From the NCBI GenBank assembly GCA_965279075.1, contig CBDIHI010000009.1:367926-431925 (forward strand): DNA of 64,000 nt. Direction: 5' to 3'. Below are positions 8,121 to 17,744 of this stretch, piece by piece. The DNA is from SZAS-79 sp965279075 (GTDB lineage: Bacteria; Pseudomonadota; Gammaproteobacteria; Burkholderiales; SG8-39). The stretch's first letter is position 1; the number at the start of each line of letters is the position of its first letter. Position numbers and translations under genes: made by a program. Under the pieces are notes generated by a model, which had not been told where the DNA came from, did no database searches, and saw only the letters and a list, made by a program, of their open reading frames with translations.

Positions 8121-9031
8121 GCGCCCGCAAGGACCTGCAGGAGCGCAAGGGCTTTGCCGCCTGCAGCGGCTGCAGCCTGTGCCTGCTGGTGTGCCCGGCC
8201 TGGCGCGCGACGCGCGACCCGCGCACCAGCCCGGAGGGCCGGGCCAAGGCTTTGCAGGCGGGCGCCACGCCCTCCGAAATCGCCCCGTCCGCGCTCGCCT
8301 GCACGCTGTGCGGCGCCTGCGAGCCGGTGTGCCCCGAAAAGATCGACCTCATCGGCATGGTGCTTTCCCTGCGCCGCGAACTGCCCGACACGCCGGAGCG
8401 CCAGGCGCTGCGCGTCCGGGTGAATGGCAGCGGGGAGGCCGTGGCCCGGCCGGCGGGACAAACGCTGCTCCTCGCCGGGGCGGCCCTGCGCTCGACGCGC
8501 CCGGTCCTCGCCAGGGTCCTCGCGCTGCTCGATGCCTGCGCTTGCGATGACGCAGGCGAAGACATCGCCGGCGCAGTCGAGGCCGGTGTGCCGGTCCCGG
8601 CCGGGCGCCTGGAGCGGTTCCTTGCGCCGCTTCGTGCCGCGCAGCGCATCGTGGTGGAGGATGGGCGCTGGATGCGCCACCTGCGCGCGTGGCTGCCGGG
8701 CAAGCGCCTGTCCGGCTTGGGCGAAGCGCTGTCCGCGCTCGAGCCGGTCCGGCGCGCGGTACGGCCGGACGACCTGTACGTGATCGAGGCGCGCGCCTAC
8801 CACGAGGACCATGAGCGCCTCGTCAAGCATTACGACCGCCTGCGCGTCGAACGCGGCTGCGCCACCAACCTCGACCTGCAGCGCATCGCGATTCCCGCGT
8901 TCGAATCGGACTGGATCCTGAAGGGACGCAAGGTTGCACGGATCGTCGTCGAGCGCATGGACGATGCGGCGGCTTTCGCGCATCGCGGCAACCTCCCGGT
9001 GGTGCACGTCGCCGAATTGGCGGATCATTGA
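8117..9031 (+). CDS. Dicluster 4Fe-4S protein, GlcF/GlpC-like with degenerate C terminus, apparent CTG start
   Basis: A protein of about 304 residues. Two classical [4Fe-4S] motifs lie near the N terminus: CSGCSLCLLVCP (Cys16, 19, 22, 26) and CTLCGACEPVCP (Cys62, 65, 68, 72), as in glycolate oxidase GlcF or GlpC. The C-terminal part has the expected length for a cysteine-rich CCG region but has lost the CCG-type cysteines. No ATG, GTG or TTG precedes the first cluster after the upstream stop; CTG at 8117 overlaps that stop (CTGA), with ATT at 8114 as an alternative. By position it should be the electron carrier between the flanking flavoproteins. Its redox partners are inferred. Confidence 0.8.
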   Translation: MSARKDLQERKGFAACSGCSLCLLVCPAWRATRDPRTSPEGRAKALQAGATPSEIAPSALACTLCGACEPVCPEKIDLIGMVLSLRRELPDTPERQALRVRVNGSGEAVARPAGQTLLLAGAALRSTRPVLARVLALLDACACDDAGEDIAGAVEAGVPVPAGRLERFLAPLRAAQRIVVEDGRWMRHLRAWLPGKRLSGLGEALSALEPVRRAVRPDDLYVIEARAYHEDHERLVKHYDRLRVERGCATNLDLQRIAIPAFESDWILKGRKVARIVVERMDDAAAFAHRGNLPVVHVAELADH

Positions 9032-9035
9032 CCCC

Positions 9036-10244
9036 ATGCGCAGCGTAGACGTAGTCATCGTCGGGGCCAGCCTGTCGGCGGCCGCCGCGGCCAAGCGCCT
9101 GGTCGACGCCGGGCTGGAAACCGTCATCCTCGAGAGGAAGGAACTCCCGCGGCACAAGATCTGCAGCGGCATCCTGTCGCCGCGCGGGCACCGGTTCCTG
9201 CTGGAGAATTTCGGCCCGCTGCCGCGCGAGGCGCTGCACGAGCCCACGTCGTGCCGCGGCGTGACCTTCCACTTCCCGTCGATGGTGTCGCTGTCGATGG
9301 ACTTCTTCGGCGGCACCACGCCGCACCTGCACCGCAAGTACTCCGACCACTGGGCGATCCAGAGGAGCGGCGCGGAGGTCCATGACCAGACCTCGTTCGC
9401 GGGGCTGGAAGACAAGGGCGACCATGTTCTGGTGCATGCGCGGCACAAGGGAGAGCCGGTCGAGTACCGCGCGAAGCAGGTGATCGGCGCGGACGGCCCG
9501 AGCTCCCTGGTGACCCGCGCGGTCTACCCGGACTACCCCAAGCAGATCCCGTGGTTCTTCGTCGGTCAGAAGTTCCATGACATCGTCGAGTGCCCGCTCG
9601 ACGAGGAGTACTTCCATTTCTGGTTCCACCCCGGCCTCGGCCACTACACGTGGAGCCACGCGCGGGACGGGCGGCAGATCGTCGGCGTGGGCTTCAAGCG
9701 CGGCGACAATTTCGCGAAAAAACACGAGAACGTCGTCAACTACCTGGCCGAAAAGCACGGCGTGAAGCTGCACCCCCACACCGACGATGAAGGCTGCGCC
9801 GAGAATTTCGGGCCTTCGCTCATCAACCGCTACGTGTTCGGCAAGGGCAACGTGCTGGTCACCGGCCAGGCGGCAGGCTTCCTGAACATGATCGGCGAGG
9901 GCATGAGCTGCGCGCTGCATTCTGGCGCGATTTCGGGCGAGGCCATCGTCGAGGCAAGGCTGCGCAACCGCCCGGTGCAGGAGATGTACCGCAGGATGAT
10001 CGCCTCCGAAGTCCGGCGCACCACGGACCAGTGGAACCCGCTGAAGATCGCCTTCGACAAGCCCCACGAGGCGGATTTCCCCAAGGCGCTGATGGCGCTG
10101 GGCTGGCGCGACCGCGCGAAAGTGCTGCGCGACATGTGGAACTTCATCGTGCTGTACAAGGAATTCAACTGGGGCCGGCAGATCTTCCGCGAGATGCTGC
10201 AGCGGCCGGTGCTCGGCGGGTATTCGATGCAGCGCTGGCTCTGA
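9036..10244 (+). CDS. Geranylgeranyl reductase-like FAD-dependent oxidoreductase
   Basis: A 402-residue flavoprotein of the GGR/PHBH fold. It starts with DVVIVGASLSAAAAA, has the R-x-K-x-C-S-G segment (RHKICSGIL near residue 46) typical of geranylgeranyl reductases, VIGADGPSS in the middle, and a GQAAGFLNMIGEGM motif (FAD diphosphate contact) near residue 290. The dinucleotide motif is unusual: only the first Gly of GxGxxG remains. Family members reduce isoprenoid double bonds or halogenate phenols. The adjacent ferredoxin-like gene fits archaeal GGRs, which use ferredoxin, but the true substrate is unknown. I chose the ATG at 9036 because an earlier ATG lies inside the previous gene. The gap to the upstream stop is 4 bases. 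Confidence 0.82.
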   Translation: MRSVDVVIVGASLSAAAAAKRLVDAGLETVILERKELPRHKICSGILSPRGHRFLLENFGPLPREALHEPTSCRGVTFHFPSMVSLSMDFFGGTTPHLHRKYSDHWAIQRSGAEVHDQTSFAGLEDKGDHVLVHARHKGEPVEYRAKQVIGADGPSSLVTRAVYPDYPKQIPWFFVGQKFHDIVECPLDEEYFHFWFHPGLGHYTWSHARDGRQIVGVGFKRGDNFAKKHENVVNYLAEKHGVKLHPHTDDEGCAENFGPSLINRYVFGKGNVLVTGQAAGFLNMIGEGMSCALHSGAISGEAIVEARLRNRPVQEMYRRMIASEVRRTTDQWNPLKIAFDKPHEADFPKALMALGWRDRAKVLRDMWNFIVLYKEFNWGRQIFREMLQRPVLGGYSMQRWL

Positions 10245-10245
10245 G

Positions 10246-10276
10246 AAAAAGACCGCCGCACCCGCAGGCGCGGCGG
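10246..10276 (-). terminator. Intrinsic terminator downstream of aceA
   Basis: Inverted repeat CCGCCGC / GCGGCGG (10253-10259 and 10270-10276), followed on the minus strand by TCTTTTTC (T run at 10250-10246). It lies about 30 bases past the aceA stop and next to the stop of the convergent flavoprotein gene. Confidence 0.75.
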
Positions 10277-10304
10277 CAGGTCTCCTCCTCCAAACACTTT
10301 TGCG

Positions 10305-11630
<1,326 letters not shown>

Positions 11631-11700
11631 GCCGCCTTCTCCTCATGGTTGAAAAGTGGCGGCAGGATAGACAGGTTCCTTGCCAAAAGCGGCCAACAGA

Positions 11701-11719
11701 AACTTCACATGGTGAAGTT
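11701..11719. promoter_or_regulatory. 19-bp perfect dyad upstream of aceA (candidate operator)
   Basis: AACTTCAC-ATG-GTGAAGTT is a perfect inverted repeat with 8-bp arms, located 71 bases upstream of the aceA start and 8 bases past the rodA stop. No T run follows on either strand, so it is a poor terminator and better read as a binding site for a dimeric regulator of the glyoxylate shunt. The regulator is not identifiable here. Confidence 0.45.
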
Positions 11720-11726
11720 CACCGCT

Positions 11727-12845
11727 TCAGGTCTGCACGAGCTTCCTGTGCTTGTGGATGCTCATCAGGATGCCGATGCCGACGAACAGCGTGGCGAGCG
11801 CCGTGCCGCCGTAGGACACGAACGGCAGGGGCACGCCGACCACCGGCAGGATGCCGGACACCATGCCCATGTTGACGAAGGCGTAGGTGAAGAAGATCAG
11901 CGTGACCGCGCCCGCGAGCAGGCGCGAGAAGAACGTGGGCGCGTTGGCCGCGATCATCAGGCCGCGCGCGATCAGCAGCAGGTAGAGCACCAGCAGGACG
12001 CAGTTGCCCGCGAGGCCGAACTCCTCGGAGAACACCGCGAAGATGAAGTCCGTGTGCCGCTCGGGAATGAACTCGAGGTGGGTCTGCGTGCCCTGCAGCC
12101 AGCCCTTGCCGAGGATGCCGCCCGAGCCGACCGCGATCGTCGACTGGATGATGTGGTAGCCGGCGCCCAGCGGGTCGGTGGTCGGGTCGAGCAGCGTCAG
12201 GACGCGCCTGCGCTGGTAGTCGTGCAGCAGGCCCCACAGCGGGAACAGCGCCGCCAGCCCGGCCACCACCAGCCCCGCGATCACCTTCCAGGACAGCCCC
12301 GCGAAGAAGATCACGTAACAGCCCGCCGCCATGACCAGCACCGCGGTGCCGAGGTCGGGTTGCCGCGCGATCAGCAGCACCGGGATCGCCAGCAGCACGG
12401 CCGCGACGAGGAAGTCGCGGGTCCGCAACGTGGCCTCGTGGCGGTGGAAGTACCACGCGAGCATCAGCGGCATCGCGATCTTCATCATCTCCGAGGGCTG
12501 GAACCGCGTGACGCCCACGTGCAGCCAGCGGCGTGCGCCGTTGACCACGTCGCCGAACAGCGCCACCGCGACGAGGAGCAGCACCCCCGCGAAGTAGGCC
12601 GGCACCGCGAAGCGCATCAGCGTCTGGGGCGCGAGCGAGGCGAACACCCACATCGCCGCGAACGCCACGGCCAGGTTCACGAGCTGCGCCGTGACCCGCG
12701 AAGGGTACTCGTAGCTCGCGCTGTAGAGCGTGGCGAGGCCGATGGTGACGAGGATCAGCGCCAGCGTGAAGAGCGGCCCGTCGATGCTGCCCGTGGCGCG
12801 GTCCGCGAGGCGCCGCAGCGTGAGCATCGGGGCGTCGAGCGCCAT
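11727..12845 (-). CDS. rodA: Rod-shape peptidoglycan glycosyltransferase RodA
   Basis: A 372-residue SEDS-family polytopic membrane protein with about ten hydrophobic segments. It polymerises lipid II glycan strands in the elongasome together with PBP2. Family motifs seen include LVTIGLATLYSAS in the first helix, FQPSEMMKIAMPLMLAWY, RQPDLGTAVLVMAAG, the IPERHTDFIFAVFSEEFG catalytic loop and LPFVSYGGTAL near the C terminus. The ATG overlaps the mrdA stop (TGATG), so the pair is translationally coupled. It is the last gene of the mreBCD-mrdA-rodA operon. Confidence 0.97.
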   Translation of the reverse strand: MALDAPMLTLRRLADRATGSIDGPLFTLALILVTIGLATLYSASYEYPSRVTAQLVNLAVAFAAMWVFASLAPQTLMRFAVPAYFAGVLLLVAVALFGDVVNGARRWLHVGVTRFQPSEMMKIAMPLMLAWYFHRHEATLRTRDFLVAAVLLAIPVLLIARQPDLGTAVLVMAAGCYVIFFAGLSWKVIAGLVVAGLAALFPLWGLLHDYQRRRVLTLLDPTTDPLGAGYHIIQSTIAVGSGGILGKGWLQGTQTHLEFIPERHTDFIFAVFSEEFGLAGNCVLLVLYLLLIARGLMIAANAPTFFSRLLAGAVTLIFFTYAFVNMGMVSGILPVVGVPLPFVSYGGTALATLFVGIGILMSIHKHRKLVQT

Positions 12846-14749
12846 CAGTCGCCTTCCTCTTCCGGGTCTGCGGCGGCGGGCTTCTTCGCCGGGTCCGGGG
12901 TCTTGCCGAGCAGGTAGTAGTCGAGCACCGCGCGCGCGATCGGCGCGGCGGCGGTGGCGCCGAAGCCGCCGTTCTCGACGATCACGGCGAGCGCGATCTT
13001 CGGGTTCTCGAGCGGCGCGAAGGCGATGTAGAGCGAGTGGTCGCGGTGGCGCTCGGCGACGTTCTTCTCGTTGTACTTCTCGTTGGCCTTGATCGCGATC
13101 ACCTGCGCGGTGCCGGTCTTGCCGCCATTGGTGTACTGCACGCCCGCGAACGCGCGGGCGCCGGTGCCTTCCTTGTTCACGCCGGCCATGGCCTGCCGGA
13201 TGAACTCGACGTTCTCGTCCTTGAGCGGGATCCGCCGCACCAGTTCCGGCTCGAGGTGCCGGCGCGTGCCGGCGCGCTGGTTGTCGATGGCGCTCACGAG
13301 GCGCGGCCTGAAGATCGCGCCGCCGCTGGCGATCGCCGCCGTCGCCAGCGCGAGCTGCACCGGGGTGTAGGAGTTGTAGCCCTGGCCGATGCCGATCGAG
13401 ATCGTCTCCCCCGCGTACCATTTCTGCTGCTCGGGCTTCCTGAAGCGCTTCTGCTTCCACTCCGGCGAGGGCAGCACGCCGACCGCCTCCCCGTCCAGGT
13501 CGATGCCGGTGCGGCTTCCGAACCCGAAGGGCGCCAGCCCGCGCGCGATCGCGTCGATGCCCATGTCGTTGGACAGCACGTAGTAGTACGTGTCGCAGGA
13601 CTGCACGATCGACTTGTACATGTCGACCGTGCCGTGGCCGCCGACCTTGTCGTCGCGGAAGCGCCGCCCGCCGAAGTCGAAGTGCCCCGGGTCGAAGATC
13701 GCCTGGGCGGGTTTCCTCTTGCCCGATTCCAGCGCGGCGAGCGCGAGGAAGGGCTTGAACGTCGATCCCGGCGGGTAGAGGCCGGAGATCGCGCGGTTGT
13801 TCAGCGGCCGGTCGGGCGAGTTGTTCAGCTCGGCCCAGCTCTGCGGGTCGATGCCCTCGACGAAGAGGTTGGGGTCGAAGCCGGGCCTCGACACGAACGC
13901 CAGCACGCCGCCGGTGCCCGGCTCGATCGCGACCAGCGCGCCGCGGCGCCCCGCGAAGGCGTTCTCCGCGATCTCCTGCAGCTTGATGTCGAGCGCCAGC
14001 GTGATGTCGTTGCCGGACTGGGCCGGGGTGCGCGACAGCGTCCGGATGCCGCGGCCGCCCGCGTCGATCTCGACCTGCTCGATGCCCGTCGTGCCGTGCA
14101 GCTCGTTCTGGTAGCTGCCCTCGACGCCCGTCTTGCCGACGAAGTCGGTGCCGCGGTAGTTCGCCGCCACGCCGAGCTCCTCGAGCCGCTCCTGGTCCTT
14201 GTCGTTGATGCGGCCGATGTAGCCGATCACGTGCGAGGCGAGGTCGCCGAACGGGTACTGGCGGAACAGGCGCGCCTTGATCTCGACGCCGGGGAAACGG
14301 TAGCGGTTGGCGGCGAACTTCGCCACCTCCTCGTCGGTGAGGCGCGTGCGGATCGGCAGGCTCTCGGCGTTGCGCGTTTCCAGCAGCAGCTTCCTGAACC
14401 GGCTGCGATCCCTGGCCTGGATGTCGACCACCCCGGCGAGCTCGTTGATCGTGCGCTCGAGGTCGGCGACCTTCGCGGACTGGATCTCGAGGGTGTAGGC
14501 CGAGTAGTTGCGGGCGAGCACCACGCCGTTGCGGTCGAGGATCAGGCCCCGGTTGGGCGCGACCGGCACGATCGAGATGCGGTTGTCCTCGGCCTTGGTG
14601 TGGTAGTAGTCGCGCTGGACGACCTGCAGGTAGACGAAGCGCGCGAACAGCACGCCGAACGCGATCAGCACCGCGACGCCCGCCGCGCCGATGCGCAGCT
14701 GGAAGTAGTGCAGCTCGCGCTCGTGGTTCTTGAGCTCGGTCAACCTCAT
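12845..14749 (-). CDS. mrdA: Penicillin-binding protein 2 (elongasome transpeptidase)
   Basis: A 634-residue class B PBP. It has one N-terminal membrane helix (about residues 22-45), a pedestal/dimerisation domain, and a transpeptidase domain with the SxxK motif in YPPGSTFKPF and the KTG motif in NGGKTGTAQV. It crosslinks lateral-wall peptidoglycan and activates RodA. The C terminus ends in an acidic, disordered tail. It lies between mreD and rodA in the usual order. Confidence 0.97.
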   Translation of the reverse strand: MRLTELKNHERELHYFQLRIGAAGVAVLIAFGVLFARFVYLQVVQRDYYHTKAEDNRISIVPVAPNRGLILDRNGVVLARNYSAYTLEIQSAKVADLERTINELAGVVDIQARDRSRFRKLLLETRNAESLPIRTRLTDEEVAKFAANRYRFPGVEIKARLFRQYPFGDLASHVIGYIGRINDKDQERLEELGVAANYRGTDFVGKTGVEGSYQNELHGTTGIEQVEIDAGGRGIRTLSRTPAQSGNDITLALDIKLQEIAENAFAGRRGALVAIEPGTGGVLAFVSRPGFDPNLFVEGIDPQSWAELNNSPDRPLNNRAISGLYPPGSTFKPFLALAALESGKRKPAQAIFDPGHFDFGGRRFRDDKVGGHGTVDMYKSIVQSCDTYYYVLSNDMGIDAIARGLAPFGFGSRTGIDLDGEAVGVLPSPEWKQKRFRKPEQQKWYAGETISIGIGQGYNSYTPVQLALATAAIASGGAIFRPRLVSAIDNQRAGTRRHLEPELVRRIPLKDENVEFIRQAMAGVNKEGTGARAFAGVQYTNGGKTGTAQVIAIKANEKYNEKNVAERHRDHSLYIAFAPLENPKIALAVIVENGGFGATAAAPIARAVLDYYLLGKTPDPAKKPAAADPEEEGD

Positions 14750-14809
14750 GTCGGGTAGGAGGCTGCCGCCCCCCCGGACACCCGCTTGGCCATGGCTTTC
14801 GACATGTCG

Positions 14810-15328
14810 CTAGATGGGCCGGGTCTCGTCGATCTCGACCGCCCGCCGTTGCGGCGCAAGCAGCAGGAAGCTCACCACCGGCCACAGCAGCGCACCGAGC
14901 AGCGGCCCGACGATGAGGGTCCAACCAGGGAACTGCGCGCCGGTGGCCATGCGCACCACCACCTCGACCGCCTTGGCGCCGAGCAGCAGCAGCGCCACGT
15001 GCATGGCCTGGTGCAGCCACGGGAACCACAGGATGCGCCGCGACAGCGTGATCGCCGCGAACGCGAGGAGCGAATAGGCCAGGGCGTGCTGGCCGAGCAG
15101 AACGCCGTTGCCGGTATCAATGACGAGGCCCAGCAGCCAGCCTATTCCCAGGCCGACGAGGCGCGGCTGGCGCACGCACCAGAAGGTCAGCACCAGCGCG
15201 ACGAAGTCCGGCACCAGGGTGACGTTCGTCCACGGCAGGAAGTCGAGCAGCAGCGCGGCGAGCAGCGACACGATGATCGTGCCCACCCGTACCGGCAGCA
15301 GGATGTACTGGGGCCGCTCAGCCAGCAT
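14810..15328 (-). CDS. mreD: Rod shape-determining protein MreD
   Basis: A 172-residue integral inner-membrane protein with about five hydrophobic segments, part of the MreBCD elongasome scaffold. The family-typical DFVALVLTFWCVRQPRLVG block after the first helices and the cytoplasmic helix regions fit MreD. I used the ATG giving MLAERPQY; an earlier in-frame ATG adds 20 residues that lie entirely in the mreC coding end. It overlaps mreC by 11 bases. Confidence 0.93.
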   Translation of the reverse strand: MLAERPQYILLPVRVGTIIVSLLAALLLDFLPWTNVTLVPDFVALVLTFWCVRQPRLVGLGIGWLLGLVIDTGNGVLLGQHALAYSLLAFAAITLSRRILWFPWLHQAMHVALLLLGAKAVEVVVRMATGAQFPGWTLIVGPLLGALLWPVVSFLLLAPQRRAVEIDETRPI

Positions 15329-16241
15329 TGGCGGCCTCCTTCCTGCGCTTGCCCTTGCCTTTGCCCTTCCTCTCGGGCTGGGCGGCATCCTCGGGGTAGC
15401 CGGGCACCTTGGCGTCGGTAGACAGCGTCAGCAGGTAGCGGTTCCTCTCGATGCCGGCGGCGGGCTGGCAGACGATGCGGGCAAACGCCGCCACCGCGTC
15501 GCGCTCGATGCGCACCACGGTGGCCACCGGCAGCCCGGCCGGGTAGGTGCCGTCGATGCCCGAGGTCACCAGCTTGTCGCCGTTCTGGATCTCGGCGTTG
15601 GCGGCCATGAAGCGCAGCTCGAGCGTGCCCGCCGACCCCGAGCCGAACGCGACCGCGCGCAAGCCGTTCCTCACCACCTGCACGGGGATGGCCTGGTCCT
15701 TGTCGATCAGCAGCGTGACTTCCGAGACCAGCGGGTGGACCCGCGTGACCTGTCCCACCACGCCGGCCTCGTCGATGACCGCCTGTCCCGGCAGGATGCC
15801 GTGCGTGGCGCCCTTGTCGACGATGAGCTTCCTCGCGAACGGGTCGCGCCCCGAGTACAGGACCTCGACCGCGGTGGACTTGAGCTCGAGCCTGTCCTGC
15901 GCGCCCAGCAGCCGGCGCAACTGCTCCAGCTCGGCGGCCGTGGCTTCGTAGCGCTGCGCGTCCTGCGAGCTCGCGACGAGCCTGGCGCGCAGGTCCGCGT
16001 TTTCCTTCTGCAGCGAGGACTGGCTGGCGAAGAACCCGGCGATGCGCCCGAAGAGCTGGCCGGGCGCGGTGGCCACCTGCTGCAGCGGGTAGGCCGCCAC
16101 GGCGATCACGCTGCGCAGGGCTTCGGCGTACTTGAAGCGCGCGTCCAGCACCAGCAGCGCGACTGAGAGGGAGGCGAAGAAGGCGAGGCGAACGAGCGGC
16201 GCCGGGCCCCGCTTGAAGAACGGTGGGGGCGTGTGCTCCAT
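15318..16241 (-). CDS. mreC: Rod shape-determining protein MreC
   Basis: A 307-residue bitopic protein: a cytoplasmic N terminus with FFKRGPAPLVRL, one membrane helix (about residues 19-40), a coiled coil (about 70-110) and the periplasmic beta-rich MreC domain with GDKLVTSGIDGTYPAGLPVA. It links MreB filaments to PBP2. The C-terminal tail is Lys-rich (KGKGKGKRRKE), somewhat longer and more basic than usual. It starts 11 bases after mreB. Confidence 0.95.
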   Translation of the reverse strand: MEHTPPPFFKRGPAPLVRLAFFASLSVALLVLDARFKYAEALRSVIAVAAYPLQQVATAPGQLFGRIAGFFASQSSLQKENADLRARLVASSQDAQRYEATAAELEQLRRLLGAQDRLELKSTAVEVLYSGRDPFARKLIVDKGATHGILPGQAVIDEAGVVGQVTRVHPLVSEVTLLIDKDQAIPVQVVRNGLRAVAFGSGSAGTLELRFMAANAEIQNGDKLVTSGIDGTYPAGLPVATVVRIERDAVAAFARIVCQPAAGIERNRYLLTLSTDAKVPGYPEDAAQPERKGKGKGKRRKEAANAG

Positions 16242-16252
16242 CCCCCCTTCAC

Positions 16253-17296
16253 TCAGTCATTCGTGAAGATCGGGCCGAAGTGCTCCATCTTCTCGAGCGC
16301 CTTGCCGGAGCCGCGCACGACGCAGGTGAGCGGGTCCTCGGCGACGATCACCGGCAGGCCGGTCTCTTCCATCAGCAGGCGGTCGAGGTCCCGCAGCAGC
16401 GCGCCGCCGCCCGTGAGCACCATGCCTTTCTCGGCAATGTCGGCGCCGAGCTCCGGCGGGGTCTGCTCGAGCGCGGACTTCACCGCGGACACGATCTGGT
16501 TCAGGGGTTCGGTGAGCGCCTCGAGGATCTCGTTGGAACTGATCGTGAAGCTGCGCGGGATGCCCTCGGCGAGGTTGCGGCCCTTCACTTCCATCTCGCG
16601 CACCTCGCTGCCGGGGAACGCGGAGCCGATCGTCTTCTTGATCATTTCGGCGGTGGTCTCGCCGATCAGCATGCCGTAGTTGCGGCGGATGTAGTTGATG
16701 ATCGCCTCGTCGAACTTGTCGCCGCCGACGCGCACGCTGCCCGAGTACACCATGCCCCCGAGCGAGATGACGCCCACCTCGGTGGTGCCGCCACCGATGT
16801 CGACGACCATCGAGCCGGTGGCGTCCGCCACGGGGAGGTCGGCGCCGATCGCGGCGGCCATCGGCTCCTCGATCAGGTACACCTGCCCGGCGCCCGCGCC
16901 GATCGCCGATTCGCGGATCGCGCGGCGCTCGACCTGGGTCGAGCCGCAGGGTACGCAGATGATGATGCGCGGGGAGGGCGAGAACAGGCGCGAGTCGTGC
17001 ACCTTCTTGATGAATTGCTTGAGCATCTGCTCGGTGACGGTGAAGTCGGCGATCACGCCGTCCTTCATCGGGCGGATCGCGGTGATGTTGCCCGGCGTCT
17101 TGCCGAGCATCATCTTGGCTTCGCGGCCGACCGCCTGGATGGTCTTCTTCGCGTTCGGGCCGCCTTCCTGGCGGATCGCAACGACCGAAGGCTCGTCGAG
17201 GACGATGCCCTTGCCGCGCACGTAGATCAGCGTGTTGGCGGTGCCGAGGTCGATCGCGAGGTCGTTGGAGAAGTAGCTGCGCAAAAAGCCGAACAT
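16253..17296 (-). CDS. mreB: Rod shape-determining actin-like ATPase MreB
   Basis: A 347-residue bacterial actin. It starts with MFGFLRSYFSNDLAIDLGTA (membrane-binding N terminus plus phosphate-1 loop), then VVDIGGGTTEVGVISLGG (phosphate 2) and LTGGGALLRDLD (adenosine motif). It forms membrane filaments that guide lateral wall synthesis. An open frame extends 22 codons upstream, but the ATG at 17296 gives the conserved N terminus. It is the first gene of the operon, divergent from gatC, with 149 bases between start codons. Confidence 0.98.
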   Translation of the reverse strand: MFGFLRSYFSNDLAIDLGTANTLIYVRGKGIVLDEPSVVAIRQEGGPNAKKTIQAVGREAKMMLGKTPGNITAIRPMKDGVIADFTVTEQMLKQFIKKVHDSRLFSPSPRIIICVPCGSTQVERRAIRESAIGAGAGQVYLIEEPMAAAIGADLPVADATGSMVVDIGGGTTEVGVISLGGMVYSGSVRVGGDKFDEAIINYIRRNYGMLIGETTAEMIKKTIGSAFPGSEVREMEVKGRNLAEGIPRSFTISSNEILEALTEPLNQIVSAVKSALEQTPPELGADIAEKGMVLTGGGALLRDLDRLLMEETGLPVIVAEDPLTCVVRGSGKALEKMEHFGPIFTND

Positions 17297-17445
17297 GGGC
17301 TGGGATGGCCTTCTCTGTTGAGCCTTAACTTCGACGGCTAAGGCTGTGTCTTCAAAGGACACTATGATACCCTAACGGGGCCCCGGAGTGAGCCGCCCGC
17401 CGCGCTATCCGGCCACTTTTTCAGCCCCGGTTTCCGCCTCTTCCC

Positions 17446-17733
17446 ATGTCCCTCGACCTCGAGCAGATCCGCCGCATCGCCCGGCTTGCCCGCATCGCCG
17501 TCAGCGATGCCGAAGCCGCTGCCACGGCCGGCAAGCTGAACGACCTGCTCGGCCTGATCGAACAGATGCAGGCGGTCGACACCGCGGGCATCGAACCCAT
17601 GTCCCACGCCATGGACCTCGTGCAGCGGCTGCGCGAGGACAAGGCCGTGGAGCCCGACCGCCGCGAGGCCTTCCAGGCGATCGCGCCCGCCGTCGAGGAG
17701 GGGCTCTACCTCGTCCCGCGGGTCGTGGAGTAG
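17446..17733 (+). CDS. gatC: Asp/Glu-tRNA amidotransferase subunit C
   Basis: A 95-residue GatC. It has the N-terminal helix IRRIARLARIAVSD and the MSHAMDLVQRLREDKAVEP linker that wraps around GatA. It stabilises the GatCAB complex, which amidates misacylated Glu-tRNA(Gln) and/or Asp-tRNA(Asn). It is the first gene of gatCAB, with an 11-base gap to gatA. Confidence 0.95.
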   Translation: MSLDLEQIRRIARLARIAVSDAEAAATAGKLNDLLGLIEQMQAVDTAGIEPMSHAMDLVQRLREDKAVEPDRREAFQAIAPAVEEGLYLVPRVVE

Positions 17734-17744
17734 CCCGGCCCGCC

